A DNA stretch of 13,741 bases from an uncultured Alistipes sp. (GTDB lineage: Bacteria > Bacteroidota > Bacteroidia > Bacteroidales > Rikenellaceae), in contig CAAGBI010000044.1 in NCBI GenBank assembly GCA_900768015.1, positions 1 through 13,741 of the forward strand, in the 5' to 3' direction. Position 1 is the stretch's first letter. Each line of letters opens with the position of its first letter. A program made the translations under genes and the position numbers. The notes under the pieces were generated by a model that was given only the letters and a program-made list of their open reading frames with translations, was not told the origin of the DNA and made no database searches. Below, piece after piece: positions 6,372 to 13,741 of this stretch.

Positions 6372-7674
6372 ACTTTTGGCGGAAGTAGATTTGAATGGGC
6401 ACTCCCGAGAAGTCCCACTGCTCACGGAGCTTATTCTCAAGGAAGCGACGATACGACTCCTTGATGTACTGTGGGAGGTTCACGAAGAACGCAAACTGTG
6501 GCGTAGGCGTTGGGAGCTGCGTCACATACTTGATTTTGATGTATTTACCCTTTGTTGCTGCGGGAGGATAGTTCTCGATGAGTGGCAAGAAGAAGTCGTT
6601 GAGCTCCGAAGTAGAGATACGACGCTTGCGCGACTCATATACGCGAATTGCAGCCTGGAGCACATCGAGGATGCGCTGCTTGTTGATTACCGATGTGAAG
6701 ATGATTGGAATGTCGCTAAATGGTGCGAGCTTCTTCTCCAAAAACTCACGCCACACCTTCATGGTGTTGCTATCCTTCTCCACGAGGTCCCACTTGTTCA
6801 CTACGACAACGCAGCCCTTACGGTTACGCACGATGAGGTTGTGGATGTTCAAGTCCTGAGACTCGATGCCCTGCTCCGCGTCGAGCATAAGCACGCAGAC
6901 ATCCGAGTTCTCGATGGCACGAATTGAGCGCATCACAGAGTAGAACTCGAGGTCCTCAGTTACCTTACCCTTCTTACGCATGCCGGCGGTATCGACAAGG
7001 TAGAAGTCCATGCCGTACATGTTGTAGCGAGTGTGGATAGAGTCACGAGTAGTACCTGCAACATTGGTCACAATGTTACGCTCGGTGCCGAGCAATGCGT
7101 TTGTCATAGAGGACTTACCTACATTGGGGCGGCCCACGATAGTGATGCGTGGAAGTGTTGCGTCGTACTCTGCCGATGTATCCTCGGGGAGGTTGGCAAG
7201 GATGGCGTCCATCATGTCACCTGTACCGCTACCCGACATTGAGCTAATGCAGAAGGGCTCGCCGAGACCCAAAGAGTGGAACTCGTGAGAGTAGTAGATG
7301 AGGTCGTAGGTGTCGACCTTGTTACATACGAGCAAAACCTTCTTACCCGAGCGGCGAAGGATGTCGGCCATCATCATATCGAGATCGGTGATACCTGTGC
7401 GCACCTCAACGAGGAAGAGAATGAGGTCTGCCTCCTCGATTGCGAGCATCACCTGACGGCGAATCTCATCCTCGAAGATATCCTCCGAGTTTACGGTGTA
7501 ACCACCTGTGTCGATTACAGAGAACTCCTTACCGTTCCAGTCGGTCTTACCATAGTGACGGTCGCGTGTTGTTCCGGCTGTCTCATCGACGATAGCCTGA
7601 CGCTGACCTACCAAGCGGTTGAAAAGTGTAGACTTACCCACATTTGGGCGACCTACGATTGCAACAAGACTCAT
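6370..7674 (-). CDS. der: Ribosome-assembly GTPase Der (EngA)
   Basis: A 434-residue protein with two consecutive GTPase domains and a KH-like C-terminus, the arrangement unique to Der. Domain 1: GRPNVGKS (8-15), DTGG (55-58), NKVD (118-121), ISS (143-145). Domain 2: GRPNVGKS (181-188), DTAG (228-231), NKWD (293-296). The C-terminal domain spans about 350-434 and ends in IYFRQK. Der binds the 50S precursor and is essential for large-subunit maturation in studied bacteria. The length is normal and all GTP-binding motifs are intact. The start MSLVAIVGRP fits the family exactly. It is divergent from the outer-membrane gene at 7823. The stop codon is shared with the end of repeat copy C. Confidence 0.98.
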   Translation of the reverse strand: MSLVAIVGRPNVGKSTLFNRLVGQRQAIVDETAGTTRDRHYGKTDWNGKEFSVIDTGGYTVNSEDIFEDEIRRQVMLAIEEADLILFLVEVRTGITDLDMMMADILRRSGKKVLLVCNKVDTYDLIYYSHEFHSLGLGEPFCISSMSGSGTGDMMDAILANLPEDTSAEYDATLPRITIVGRPNVGKSSMTNALLGTERNIVTNVAGTTRDSIHTRYNMYGMDFYLVDTAGMRKKGKVTEDLEFYSVMRSIRAIENSDVCVLMLDAEQGIESQDLNIHNLIVRNRKGCVVVVNKWDLVEKDSNTMKVWREFLEKKLAPFSDIPIIFTSVINKQRILDVLQAAIRVYESRKRRISTSELNDFFLPLIENYPPAATKGKYIKIKYVTQLPTPTPQFAFFVNLPQYIKESYRRFLENKLREQWDFSGVPIQIYFRQK

Positions 7675-7718
7675 AGTTTTATATCGTTTATTATTTCTCT
7701 TATCTACATATTACGCCA

Positions 7719-7726
7719 CAAAGATA
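7719..7726 (-). promoter_or_regulatory. Probable -7 element of the der promoter
   Basis: The minus strand carries TATCTTTG (7726-7719), a full match to TAnnTTTG, about 45 nt upstream of the der start codon. At the expected distance upstream there is only a weak TTTC-like element, so the -33 half is poor. Confidence 0.55.
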
Positions 7727-7774
7727 AGTCAATTCCTTGGATTTTGGAAACTTTATAAAATATTTACTCAATAT

Positions 7775-7806
7775 TTTGGTTATTTTATCAAAAGTAAGTA
7801 ACTTTG
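7775..7806 (+). promoter_or_regulatory. Promoter of the outer-membrane protein/phoH/pepD/lipid kinase operon
   Basis: TTTG (7775-7778), a 20-nt spacer and TAACTTTG (7799-7806) match the consensus. Transcription would start near 7812-7814, leaving only about 10 nt before the ATG at 7823, an unusually short leader. Confidence 0.65.
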
Positions 7807-7822
7807 AAGGATAATATTTGGT

Positions 7823-8470
7823 ATGAAGAGTAAATTGAGAGATATTATAGTGGCCACGGTTGCAGCATTTGTCCTTATGGCAAGCGGCACAGAGGCTACG
7901 GCGCAGAGCTCAGAATATAGCTTCTACTCGCATGAGGAGACCCCAAAGGTGCGCATGGAGTGGGGCGTGGGCGTGGGTGCCACATATACGGGAGTGAAGA
8001 GCATCTCCACCGACATCGTCAGCCTCAAGCCACGCTTGGGTTTGGCGGGTCACTTCGACATGGCGCTGCGCATAGGTCGTAACTTCGCCGTGGAGACCGA
8101 GATACACTACGAGGGCGGTTCGCTAAGTGTTGCGACGCCCAAGGTGGAGCATAAGGTGAGAACACGCACCATGGATATTCCCGTGTTGCTGTCGTTGCGC
8201 ATGGCCAACAACCGCATAAGGTTGAGTGCAGGTCCGCTCTTTACGGTGATGAGCCGCGCGGAGTACACCCAGGATGGCGAGATAAAGTTTTTCGGACCCA
8301 CAAACCCCACATGGAATGTAGCTGCGGGCGTAGGCATTGGTCTTACACGCCACCTGCTTATTGAGGCGCGATATGTGCACCCACTAAAGAGCAGCATCAA
8401 CCAGTTTGACGGCATAGAGTTCAACACTCGTTCATACAGAGTCACAGCGGGTTTGACATTGCTATTTTAA
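7823..8470 (+). CDS. Outer-membrane beta-barrel protein (porin-family-like)
   Basis: 215 residues. The N-terminus has a basic start (MKSKLRD), a hydrophobic stretch IIVATVAAFVLMA and a probable signal-peptidase I site near GTEATAQ (about residue 27 or 28). The mature part alternates polar and hydrophobic residues in strands typical of an 8-stranded barrel, with turns at GVGATYTG, GLAGHFDMALRIG, RLSAGPLFTV and GVGIGLTRHLLIEARY. It ends in LTLLF; the terminal Phe is the usual signal for the outer-membrane assembly machinery. It resembles the small OmpA-barrel/PorT-like proteins common in Bacteroidetes, whose individual functions are mostly unknown. It is the first gene of a four-gene unit, with phoH starting 21 nt after it. 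Confidence 0.85.
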   Translation: MKSKLRDIIVATVAAFVLMASGTEATAQSSEYSFYSHEETPKVRMEWGVGVGATYTGVKSISTDIVSLKPRLGLAGHFDMALRIGRNFAVETEIHYEGGSLSVATPKVEHKVRTRTMDIPVLLSLRMANNRIRLSAGPLFTVMSRAEYTQDGEIKFFGPTNPTWNVAAGVGIGLTRHLLIEARYVHPLKSSINQFDGIEFNTRSYRVTAGLTLLF

Positions 8471-8491
8471 GAAGGGATTGAATAACGAAAT

Positions 8492-9484
8492 ATGAGTGAA
8501 GAGATAGTCAAAGAGATATTGGTCGAGGGTGTCGATGCCCGCGAGTTGTATGGCGCACAGGATGCCTACCTTGAGCAGATGCGCGAGCTATGCCCAAAGC
8601 TTAAGATTGTGGCACGCGGCGATAAGATTAAGGCCCTCGGTGCGCGCAGCGATGTGGCGGCCTTCGAGCGTAGGATGAACGCACTGGTGGAGTACTACAT
8701 CAAGTATGGCCACATATCTTCGGAGGTGGTGTCGCAAGCCTTCTCGTCGAGCATCGAGGAGCTCTCGGCAGAGCCACCCGCAGTGGATAAGGATGCTATT
8801 GTTTATGGCAACAATGGCAATATCATCCGTGCCCGCACCGTTAACCAGCAGAAGCTCGTCAAGCTCGCCGAGCGTAACGACCTACTCTTTGCCGTGGGTC
8901 CCGCAGGCTCGGGTAAGACATATACGGCGATTGCCTTGGCCGTGCGTGCGCTCAAGGAGAGGGAGGTGCGTCGCATCATCCTCACGCGCCCAGCGGTGGA
9001 GGCGGGCGAGAAGCTCGGTTTCTTGCCTGGCGACATGAAGGAGAAGCTCGACCCATATTTGCAGCCGCTGTACGATGCGCTCAACGACATGATACCACCT
9101 GCCAAGTTGCAGAAGTATATCGAGGAGGGCACGGTGCAGATTGCACCCTTGGCATATATGCGTGGCCGTACGCTGGATAACGCCTTCGTGATTTTAGATG
9201 AGGCGCAGAACACCACGCTCTCGCAGATTAAGATGTTCCTAACGCGCATGGGACGCAATGCCAAGTTCATCGTTACGGGCGATGTAACGCAGATTGACCT
9301 ACCCCGCCGCTCGGATAGTGGTCTTACGCGAGCTATGGATACGCTCAAAAATATCGACGGCATAGGCATCGTGGAGTTCGACAAGCGCGACATCGTGCGC
9401 CACAGGCTGGTGAAGTATATTGTCGATGCGTTCGACAAGCGCGAGGAGCTTGAGAATAGCCTCAAGCACACTAACAAAGAGTAA
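8492..9484 (+). CDS. PhoH-like ATPase
   Basis: 330 residues of the PhoH/YbeZ family of cytoplasmic P-loop ATPases. An N-terminal region of about 90 residues (KIVARGDKIKALG, 38-50) resembles the nucleic-acid-binding KH-like domain of YbeZ-type members. The ATPase core follows: Walker A GPAGSGKT (136-143), the family motif RPAVEAGEKLGFLPG (166-180), AYMRGRT (222-228), Walker B VILDEAQN (233-240), and the sensor segment VTGDVTQIDLP (261-271). YbeZ works with the RNase YbeY in rRNA and ribosome maturation in E. coli, but ybeY is not visible here. It is closely spaced with its neighbours (21 nt before, 30 nt after), suggesting co-transcription. Confidence 0.96.
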   Translation: MSEEIVKEILVEGVDARELYGAQDAYLEQMRELCPKLKIVARGDKIKALGARSDVAAFERRMNALVEYYIKYGHISSEVVSQAFSSSIEELSAEPPAVDKDAIVYGNNGNIIRARTVNQQKLVKLAERNDLLFAVGPAGSGKTYTAIALAVRALKEREVRRIILTRPAVEAGEKLGFLPGDMKEKLDPYLQPLYDALNDMIPPAKLQKYIEEGTVQIAPLAYMRGRTLDNAFVILDEAQNTTLSQIKMFLTRMGRNAKFIVTGDVTQIDLPRRSDSGLTRAMDTLKNIDGIGIVEFDKRDIVRHRLVKYIVDAFDKREELENSLKHTNKE

Positions 9485-9514
9485 CAATAATGTAATTAAC
9501 AACTAATAGATTAA

Positions 9515-10981
9515 ATGATTATGGACAAGAATTTGAAAGGTTTGAAGCCAGCATTGGTGTGGAAGCACTTTGCTGCTATTTGTGAGATTCCCCACCCCTC
9601 ACACGAGGAGGATGCCATCCGCGCATACATCGTAAAGTGGGCTGAGGAGCTCGGCCTCGAGCACAAGGTTGACGAGGCACAGAATGTCTATGTTTACAAG
9701 CCCGCAACTCCTGGCATGGAGGACCGCAAGGGTATCATCCTTCAGGCACACACCGACATGGTGCCACAGAAGAACAACGACAAAGAGTTTAACTTCTCTA
9801 CCGACCCCATCGAGGCATATATTGATGGCGAGTGGGTAACAGCTAACGGCACAACGCTTGGTGCTGACAACGGCATCGGCTTGGCTGCTGCGATGGCTGC
9901 GATGGAGGATGCTGACCTCGTACACGGTCCATTGGAGTGCCTCTTCACCGCTACCGAGGAGACAGGCATGGATGGTGCTTTCGGCCTTAAGAGCGACTTG
10001 CTCAAAGGCGACATCTTGCTCAACCTCGACTCTGAGACTGAGGGTGAGTTGTATGTAGGTTGCGCTGGTGGTATGGATGTAAATGTTACTTTGAAGTATC
10101 GTGAGCAGCCTCTCGAGGGTAAGTTTGCAGCATACAAGGTTACGGTTAAGGGTCTTAAGGGTGGTCACTCTGGTATCCAGATTGGCACACAGCGCGCTAA
10201 TGCTAACAAGGTGTTGTTCCGCTTGTTGCGCCAGGAGACTGAGTCTTACGGCTTGGAGCTCGCTTCAGTAGAGGGTGGTAACATGCGTAACGCTATCCCA
10301 CGCGAGGCATGGGCAGTGGTTGTAGTACGCGAGGCTGAGAAGGCTATCTTCGAGGCTAATGTTAAGACCTACGAGAAGGTTATCATCAAGGAGTTCGAGG
10401 GCATCGAGGACTCAATCGAGATCTTCGCAGAGGAGGTAGAGTGTCCCAAGATGATTATCCCACACCTCGAGTCACACTCTTTGATTCGTGCGGTGTGTGG
10501 CTGCCCCAACGGTGTACAGCGCATGTCTATCGCTATGGAGAACCTCGTGCAGACATCTTCAAACTTGGCTATCGTCGTATCTAACGGCTCGGCTATCGAG
10601 GTTAAGTGCTTGTTGCGCTCATCGGTAGATACCGAGAAGGGCGAGTTGGCAGGTGCTATTTCGTCAGTATTCGAGTTGGCAGGTGCCGATGTTGAGCTCT
10701 CTGGCTCATACAGCGGTTGGAACCCCAACATGAAGTCGCCTATCTTGCACACTATGCTCGAGTCATACGAGAAGCTCTACGGCGTTAAGCCATCGGTTAC
10801 TGCTATCCACGCAGGCTTGGAGTGCGGTATCATCGGTGCTAAGTATCCCGGCATGGATATGATCTCGTTCGGTCCTACCATCTGCTACCCTCACTCACCA
10901 GATGAGAAGGTTAACATCGCTTCAGTGGAGAAGTTCTACGACTTCTTGCTCAACACAATTAAGAACGCTCCCAAGAAGTAA
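9515..10981 (+). CDS. pepD: Cytosolic aminoacyl-histidine dipeptidase (PepD-like, peptidase family M20)
   Basis: 488 residues, the normal PepD length. Zinc-site residues of the M20 fold are visible: His79 and Asp81 in AHTD, bridging Asp118 in GADNG, catalytic Glu148 and metal-binding Glu149 in TEET, Asp172 in NLDSE, and His460 in YPHSPDE. The lid or dimerisation domain lies in the middle (about 190-400, with GLKGGHSG at 213-220). The enzyme hydrolyses Xaa-His and related dipeptides in the cytoplasm. Two start codons are possible (ATG at 9515 or 9521, MIMDKN); both fit. It sits 30 nt after phoH and 16 nt before the lipid kinase start, with no promoter match of its own. Codon choice looks richer in GCT and GGT than in phoH, which could mean higher expression. 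Confidence 0.96.
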   Translation: MIMDKNLKGLKPALVWKHFAAICEIPHPSHEEDAIRAYIVKWAEELGLEHKVDEAQNVYVYKPATPGMEDRKGIILQAHTDMVPQKNNDKEFNFSTDPIEAYIDGEWVTANGTTLGADNGIGLAAAMAAMEDADLVHGPLECLFTATEETGMDGAFGLKSDLLKGDILLNLDSETEGELYVGCAGGMDVNVTLKYREQPLEGKFAAYKVTVKGLKGGHSGIQIGTQRANANKVLFRLLRQETESYGLELASVEGGNMRNAIPREAWAVVVVREAEKAIFEANVKTYEKVIIKEFEGIEDSIEIFAEEVECPKMIIPHLESHSLIRAVCGCPNGVQRMSIAMENLVQTSSNLAIVVSNGSAIEVKCLLRSSVDTEKGELAGAISSVFELAGADVELSGSYSGWNPNMKSPILHTMLESYEKLYGVKPSVTAIHAGLECGIIGAKYPGMDMISFGPTICYPHSPDEKVNIASVEKFYDFLLNTIKNAPKK

Positions 10982-10997
10982 TTAAACTTTGGCAGGT

Positions 10998-11990
10998 ATG
11001 AAAGAGCATACCTTGAATAACGGTGCCGACCAAGGCATAAAGTGGTTCTTAGTCGTCAACCCCATTTCCGGTTCGGGAAAGGGGCTTGACGACTTCCCTC
11101 TTATATCGAAGTTGCTGCGCGACAATGGCATATCATGCGAGGCGGTCTTTACCGAGCATAAGCACCACGCCACGGAGCTTACAGTCTCGGCTATCACCTC
11201 GGGCTACCGCCATATCATGGTTGCGGGTGGCGACGGCACGCTGCACGAGGTCATAAACGGATTATTCATCCAGAAGTGCGTCGACACATCCGAAGTGACC
11301 ATCGCCGTTATCCCCGTTGGTACGGGTAACGACTGGATAAGGATGTACGGCCTTCCCACACGCTATTCGGCCGTTATACGCGCCATTAAGGAGGGCTACA
11401 CCTTTTTGCAGGATGTCGCAGCGGTGGAGTATGAGGAGTCGCGCTACCGCCAGACACGCTACATGGCAAATGTCGCGGGTGTGGGCTTCGATGCCGCAGT
11501 CATCAAGCGCGGACAAATGATGAACGGCAACGACAAGAAAAAGAAGGGCGCGGGCTTCTACATCCGTGCGCTAATAAACACCTTCTTTAGATATAAGCCC
11601 ACGGGCGTGAAGATATGGGTCAATGATAGACTCTTGTATAACAACCTACTCTTTAGTTTGGCCGCGGGCGTAGGTAAGTACAACGGTGGCGGTATTCAGC
11701 AGCTGCCCCAGTCAGTTGCCGATGATGGATTGTTGGATATTACGCTTATCAAGCCTCTCCACTGGTGGCATGTTATCTTCCGCTTACGCCGCTTATTCAA
11801 TGGCGAGATCTACTCTATCGGCCATGTGCAGCACCTCCAGGGCAGCAAGATACGCATAGAGTCGTCGCCCGAGATAGACCTCGAGATTGATGGCGAGCTT
11901 CATGGTGGCACACCCGTAGAGCTTCGCGTTCTGCACCGCGCCGTGAAGGTCATCGTCAACAAGTCGTTTATCGACAAACTTAAGGCATAA
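10998..11990 (+). CDS. Diacylglycerol kinase-family lipid kinase (DagK/YegS/BmrU-like)
   Basis: 330 residues from the ATG at 10998, 16 nt after the pepD stop. An in-frame TTG three codons upstream is a less likely start. Family motifs: NPISGSGKG (21-29), the nucleotide-binding GGDGT (77-81), PVGTGNDWIRMYGLP (106-120), GVGFDAAVI (161-169), and a C-terminal beta-rich domain with YNGGG (228-232), ADDGLLDI (241-248) and EIDGE (296-300). Members phosphorylate diacylglycerol, sphingoid or related lipids at the inner membrane face. In Bacteroidales, sphingolipid substrates are also conceivable, but nothing here decides this. It is the last gene of the probable operon starting at 7775 and is followed by a strong terminator. 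Confidence 0.93.
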   Translation: MKEHTLNNGADQGIKWFLVVNPISGSGKGLDDFPLISKLLRDNGISCEAVFTEHKHHATELTVSAITSGYRHIMVAGGDGTLHEVINGLFIQKCVDTSEVTIAVIPVGTGNDWIRMYGLPTRYSAVIRAIKEGYTFLQDVAAVEYEESRYRQTRYMANVAGVGFDAAVIKRGQMMNGNDKKKKGAGFYIRALINTFFRYKPTGVKIWVNDRLLYNNLLFSLAAGVGKYNGGGIQQLPQSVADDGLLDITLIKPLHWWHVIFRLRRLFNGEIYSIGHVQHLQGSKIRIESSPEIDLEIDGELHGGTPVELRVLHRAVKVIVNKSFIDKLKA

Positions 11991-12014
11991 TCCCCCACTA
12001 ACATTGCGAATCAA

Positions 12015-12046
12015 AGAACTGGCCCCTCGGGCTGGTTCTTTTTTTT
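12015..12046 (+). terminator. Intrinsic terminator after the lipid kinase gene
   Basis: AGAACTGGCCC (12015-12025) pairs with GGGCTGGTTCT (12029-12039) around CTC, including two wobble pairs that are G-U on the plus strand, followed by a run of seven T. It closes the operon that begins at 7775. Confidence 0.9.
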
Positions 12047-12161
12047 ATGCGCAGACCCCACCACGGCCTCGTAAAGATAGCCGTTGGGTATAAAAGTTGA
12101 ATGATAACGACTCGTTTTATATATAAAATAGGAGTGTGAGGATCTATTATGTTGCAAAAAA

Positions 12162-12194
12162 TTTGGTTGGTTTGCTATTTTTTTTATAACTTTG
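12162..12194 (+). promoter_or_regulatory. Promoter of glyA
   Basis: TTTG (12162-12165), a 21-nt spacer and TAACTTTG (12187-12194) fit the Bacteroidetes consensus. The leader of about 34 nt is A-rich with no Shine-Dalgarno. I see no glycine-riboswitch-like structure. A perfect 14-bp A/T palindrome lies farther upstream at 12115-12128. Confidence 0.7.
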
Positions 12195-12234
12195 TTGATT
12201 GGAAAAGATAATAATAAACTAAACTATAACCAAA

Positions 12235-13515
12235 ATGAATAAGGATTCACAGATTTTTGACTTGATCGCCGAGGAGCGCTCTCGTCAGACTAAGGGCATC
12301 GAGCTCATCGCATCGGAGAACTTCGTTAGCGACCAGGTGATGGCTGCTATGGGCTCTGTATGTACAAACAAGTATGCTGAGGGCTACCCCGCTGCTCGCT
12401 ACTATGGCGGTTGCGAGGTGGTAGATAAGATTGAGAACCTCGCTATCGAGCGCATCTGCAAGCTCTATGGTGCTGAGTATGCTAATGTGCAGCCTCACTC
12501 AGGTGCTCAGGCAAACATGGCGGTATTCTTCGCGTGCCTCAAGCCCGGCGATACATTCATGGGTCTCGACCTCTCACACGGTGGTCACCTCTCACACGGT
12601 TCACCCGTTAACATGTCGGGTATGTACTTCAACGCCGTAGGCTACAAGCTTAAGGAGGAGACAGGTAACATCGACTACGATGAGATGGAGGCTTTGGCCC
12701 TCGAGCACAAGCCTAAGCTTATCATCGGTGGTGCTTCGGCATTCTCTCGCGAGTGGGACTACAAGCGTATGCGCGAGATTGCAGACAAGGTAGGTGCTTT
12801 GTTGCTCGTCGACATGGCTCACACCGCAGGTCTTATCGCTGCAGGCTTGTTGGATAACCCCGTTAAGTATGCACACATCGTGACTTCTACAACACACAAG
12901 ACTCTCCGTGGTCCTCGTGGCGGTATCATCCTTATGGGCAAGGACTTCGACAACCCATGGGGCTACACAACTCCTAAGGGCGTCGTGAAGAAGATGTCTC
13001 AGATTTTGAACTCTGCAGTATTCCCTGGCATCCAGGGTGGTCCATTGGAGCATGTCATCGCAGCTAAGGCTGTGGCATTTGGCGAGGCACTCACTCCCGA
13101 GTATAAGGAGTACCAGCAGCAGGTTGTTAAGAACTCTAAGGCTTTGGCTGAGGCTCTCACAAAGCGCGGCTATAAAATTGTATCGGGCGGCACAGATAAC
13201 CACTTGATGTTGGTTGACTTGCGCACTAAGTTCCCCGAGTTGACAGGTAAGCTCGCGGAGAAGTGCTTGGTAGCAGCCGACATCACCACAAACAAGAACA
13301 TGGTGCCATTCGACTCACGCACACCATTCACAACATCTGGTTTGCGCTTCGGTACTCCCGCAATCACCACTCGTGGTTTGAAGGAGGATAAGATGGACTA
13401 CATCGCAGAGCTTATCGACCGCGTGTTGTCAGACCCCGAGAACGAGGCAAACATCGCAGCAGTACGCAAGGATGTAAATGCTATGATGGAGCAGTATCCA
13501 TTGTTCGCATGGTAG
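12235..13515 (+). CDS. glyA: Serine hydroxymethyltransferase
   Basis: 426 residues. This PLP enzyme interconverts serine and glycine with tetrahydrofolate and 5,10-methylene-tetrahydrofolate, the main entry of one-carbon units in the cytoplasm. Motifs: GIELIASENFVS (21-32), YAEGYP (47-52), HSGAQAN (88-94), GLDLSHGGHLSHG (110-122), GASAFSREWDY (166-176), DMAHTAGLIAAG (193-204) with the PLP-contacting Asp193 and His196, the PLP-binding lysine Lys222 in STTHKTLRGPRGG (218-230), and SGLRFGTPA (368-376) with the carboxylate-binding Arg371. Length and motifs are complete. The gene is monocistronic between its promoter and a strong terminator. Confidence 0.98.
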   Translation: MNKDSQIFDLIAEERSRQTKGIELIASENFVSDQVMAAMGSVCTNKYAEGYPAARYYGGCEVVDKIENLAIERICKLYGAEYANVQPHSGAQANMAVFFACLKPGDTFMGLDLSHGGHLSHGSPVNMSGMYFNAVGYKLKEETGNIDYDEMEALALEHKPKLIIGGASAFSREWDYKRMREIADKVGALLLVDMAHTAGLIAAGLLDNPVKYAHIVTSTTHKTLRGPRGGIILMGKDFDNPWGYTTPKGVVKKMSQILNSAVFPGIQGGPLEHVIAAKAVAFGEALTPEYKEYQQQVVKNSKALAEALTKRGYKIVSGGTDNHLMLVDLRTKFPELTGKLAEKCLVAADITTNKNMVPFDSRTPFTTSGLRFGTPAITTRGLKEDKMDYIAELIDRVLSDPENEANIAAVRKDVNAMMEQYPLFAW

Positions 13516-13535
13516 GATAACGCGCTATGACAAAG

Positions 13536-13567
13536 AAAAAAGACCGAAGTAAGTTCGGTCTTTTTTT
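13536..13567 (+). terminator. Intrinsic terminator of glyA
   Basis: GACCGAA (13542-13548) pairs with TTCGGTC (13554-13560) around GTAAG. It is flanked by an A-run and a run of seven T that extend the stem. With the A-run on the left it may also work on the opposite strand. Confidence 0.9.
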
Positions 13568-13603
13568 GTGTCGTAACATAAAGAAAATCGTTCCACCCCC
13601 TGA

Positions 13604-13640
13604 TGATTTAGGTGGCGAAGTAGCGCCACTATCACAATCC
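13604..13640 (+). repeat. Fragment of the hairpin repeat (right half only)
   Basis: The segment matches the expected right side of the family: a TGATT-like loop, GGTGGC (13611-13616), GAAG, TAGCGCCACT (13621-13630), then ATCACAAT as in the right ends of copies A-C. A matching left half cannot be found in 13568-13603, so it looks truncated or rearranged. Its arm is the perfect complement of the left arm of the next copy. Confidence 0.6.
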
Positions 13641-13741
13641 AATTTCTTGTCAGAGTGGCGCTAATTTACCGCCGATTAAGAAATTGGGCTGGATGGATAG
13701 TACTTGTCGTACATTCCATTCAGCCCAATGATTGAGGTGGC
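13641..13741 (+). repeat. Structured hairpin repeat, copy D, cut by window end
   Basis: It begins with AATTTCTTGTCAG, identical to the start of copy A. Helix 3: 13684-13697 with 13715-13728, with the same single G-U as copies A and B. Tip: TA-GTAC-TTGTC-GTAC-AT. TGATTGA at 13729-13735 is identical to copies A and B. GGTGGC at the window end pairs with CCGCC (13669-13673) on the left. By analogy the missing right end should resemble the fragment at 13611-13640. Confidence 0.85.

Noticed and set aside
10989..10997. Three-codon N-terminal extension of the lipid kinase from a TTG
   Set aside because: The ATG at 10998 gives a normal family start and comfortable spacing from the pepD stop; TTG starts are rare.
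12115..12128. Perfect A/T palindrome TTTTATATATAAAA upstream of glyA
   Set aside because: Low-complexity A/T palindromes are common; it lies outside the promoter core and has no second copy or known operator match.
12047..12234. Glycine or folate-type riboswitch in the glyA leader
   Set aside because: The predicted leader is only about 34 nt, A-rich and unstructured.
12601..13203. Long open frame antisense to glyA, and similar antisense frames over der, the acyl-CoA synthetase-like gene, phoH and rplM
   Set aside because: They are shadows of strongly biased codon use in well-recognised genes and give Cys/His/Arg-rich sequences without family motifs.

Overview
The window looks like core chromosome from a member of the Bacteroidales. 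The evidence is the gene content, A-rich leaders without clear Shine-Dalgarno sites, and repeated use of the Bacteroidetes-type promoter (TTTG, 18-21 nt spacer, TAnnTTTG). Strong use of GAG and AAG codons and moderate GC might suggest a Rikenellaceae/Alistipes-like organism, but I cannot fix the genus from sequence alone. Ten protein genes and one tRNA are supported, and all protein families are recognisable. No transposase, phage, CRISPR or defence gene is present.

Layout. Positions 1-912 (minus): the rplM-rpsI ribosomal operon, with rpsI cut by the window edge, a GTG-started rplM, a canonical promoter and a hairpin at the 5' end of the leader. Positions 1222-3002 (minus): a Na/phosphate-cotransporter family protein with a PhoU-like tail and its promoter. 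Positions 3058-4043 (minus): a Bax-inhibitor-1 family membrane protein with a terminator, preceded by tRNA-Arg(CCT) with its own promoter and terminator. Positions 4230-6069 (plus): a long-chain acyl-CoA synthetase-like adenylating enzyme with promoter and terminator. Positions 6370-7726 (minus): the ribosome-assembly GTPase Der. Positions 7775-12046 (plus): a probable four-gene operon (outer-membrane beta-barrel protein, PhoH-like ATPase, PepD-type dipeptidase, diacylglycerol-kinase-family lipid kinase) ending in a strong terminator. Positions 12162-13567 (plus): glyA with promoter and terminator.

The genes are ordinary housekeeping functions: translation, ribosome assembly, one-carbon metabolism, peptide and lipid metabolism, and phosphate transport. 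The unusual content is in the intergenic DNA. Three complete copies, one copy cut by the window end, and one fragment of a roughly 127-130 nt element occur at 1097-1223, 6114-6240, 6242-6371, 13641-13741+ and about 13604-13640. Each complete copy folds into one long rod: outer helix, 3x3 internal loop, 20-22 bp helix carrying a tandem G-A mismatch, an asymmetric loop, a 13-14 bp helix and a small GTAC-N5-GTAC tip. Copies differ by compensatory base changes. Almost all wobble pairs are G-U on the plus strand, so the plus strand appears to be the one that folds, as RNA or as single-stranded DNA. Two copies end inside the TAA stop codon of the adjacent minus-strand gene, and two pairs lie in tandem. 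I do not recognise this family. A non-autonomous mobile element of the REP/MITE type and a multicopy structured RNA are the main alternatives.
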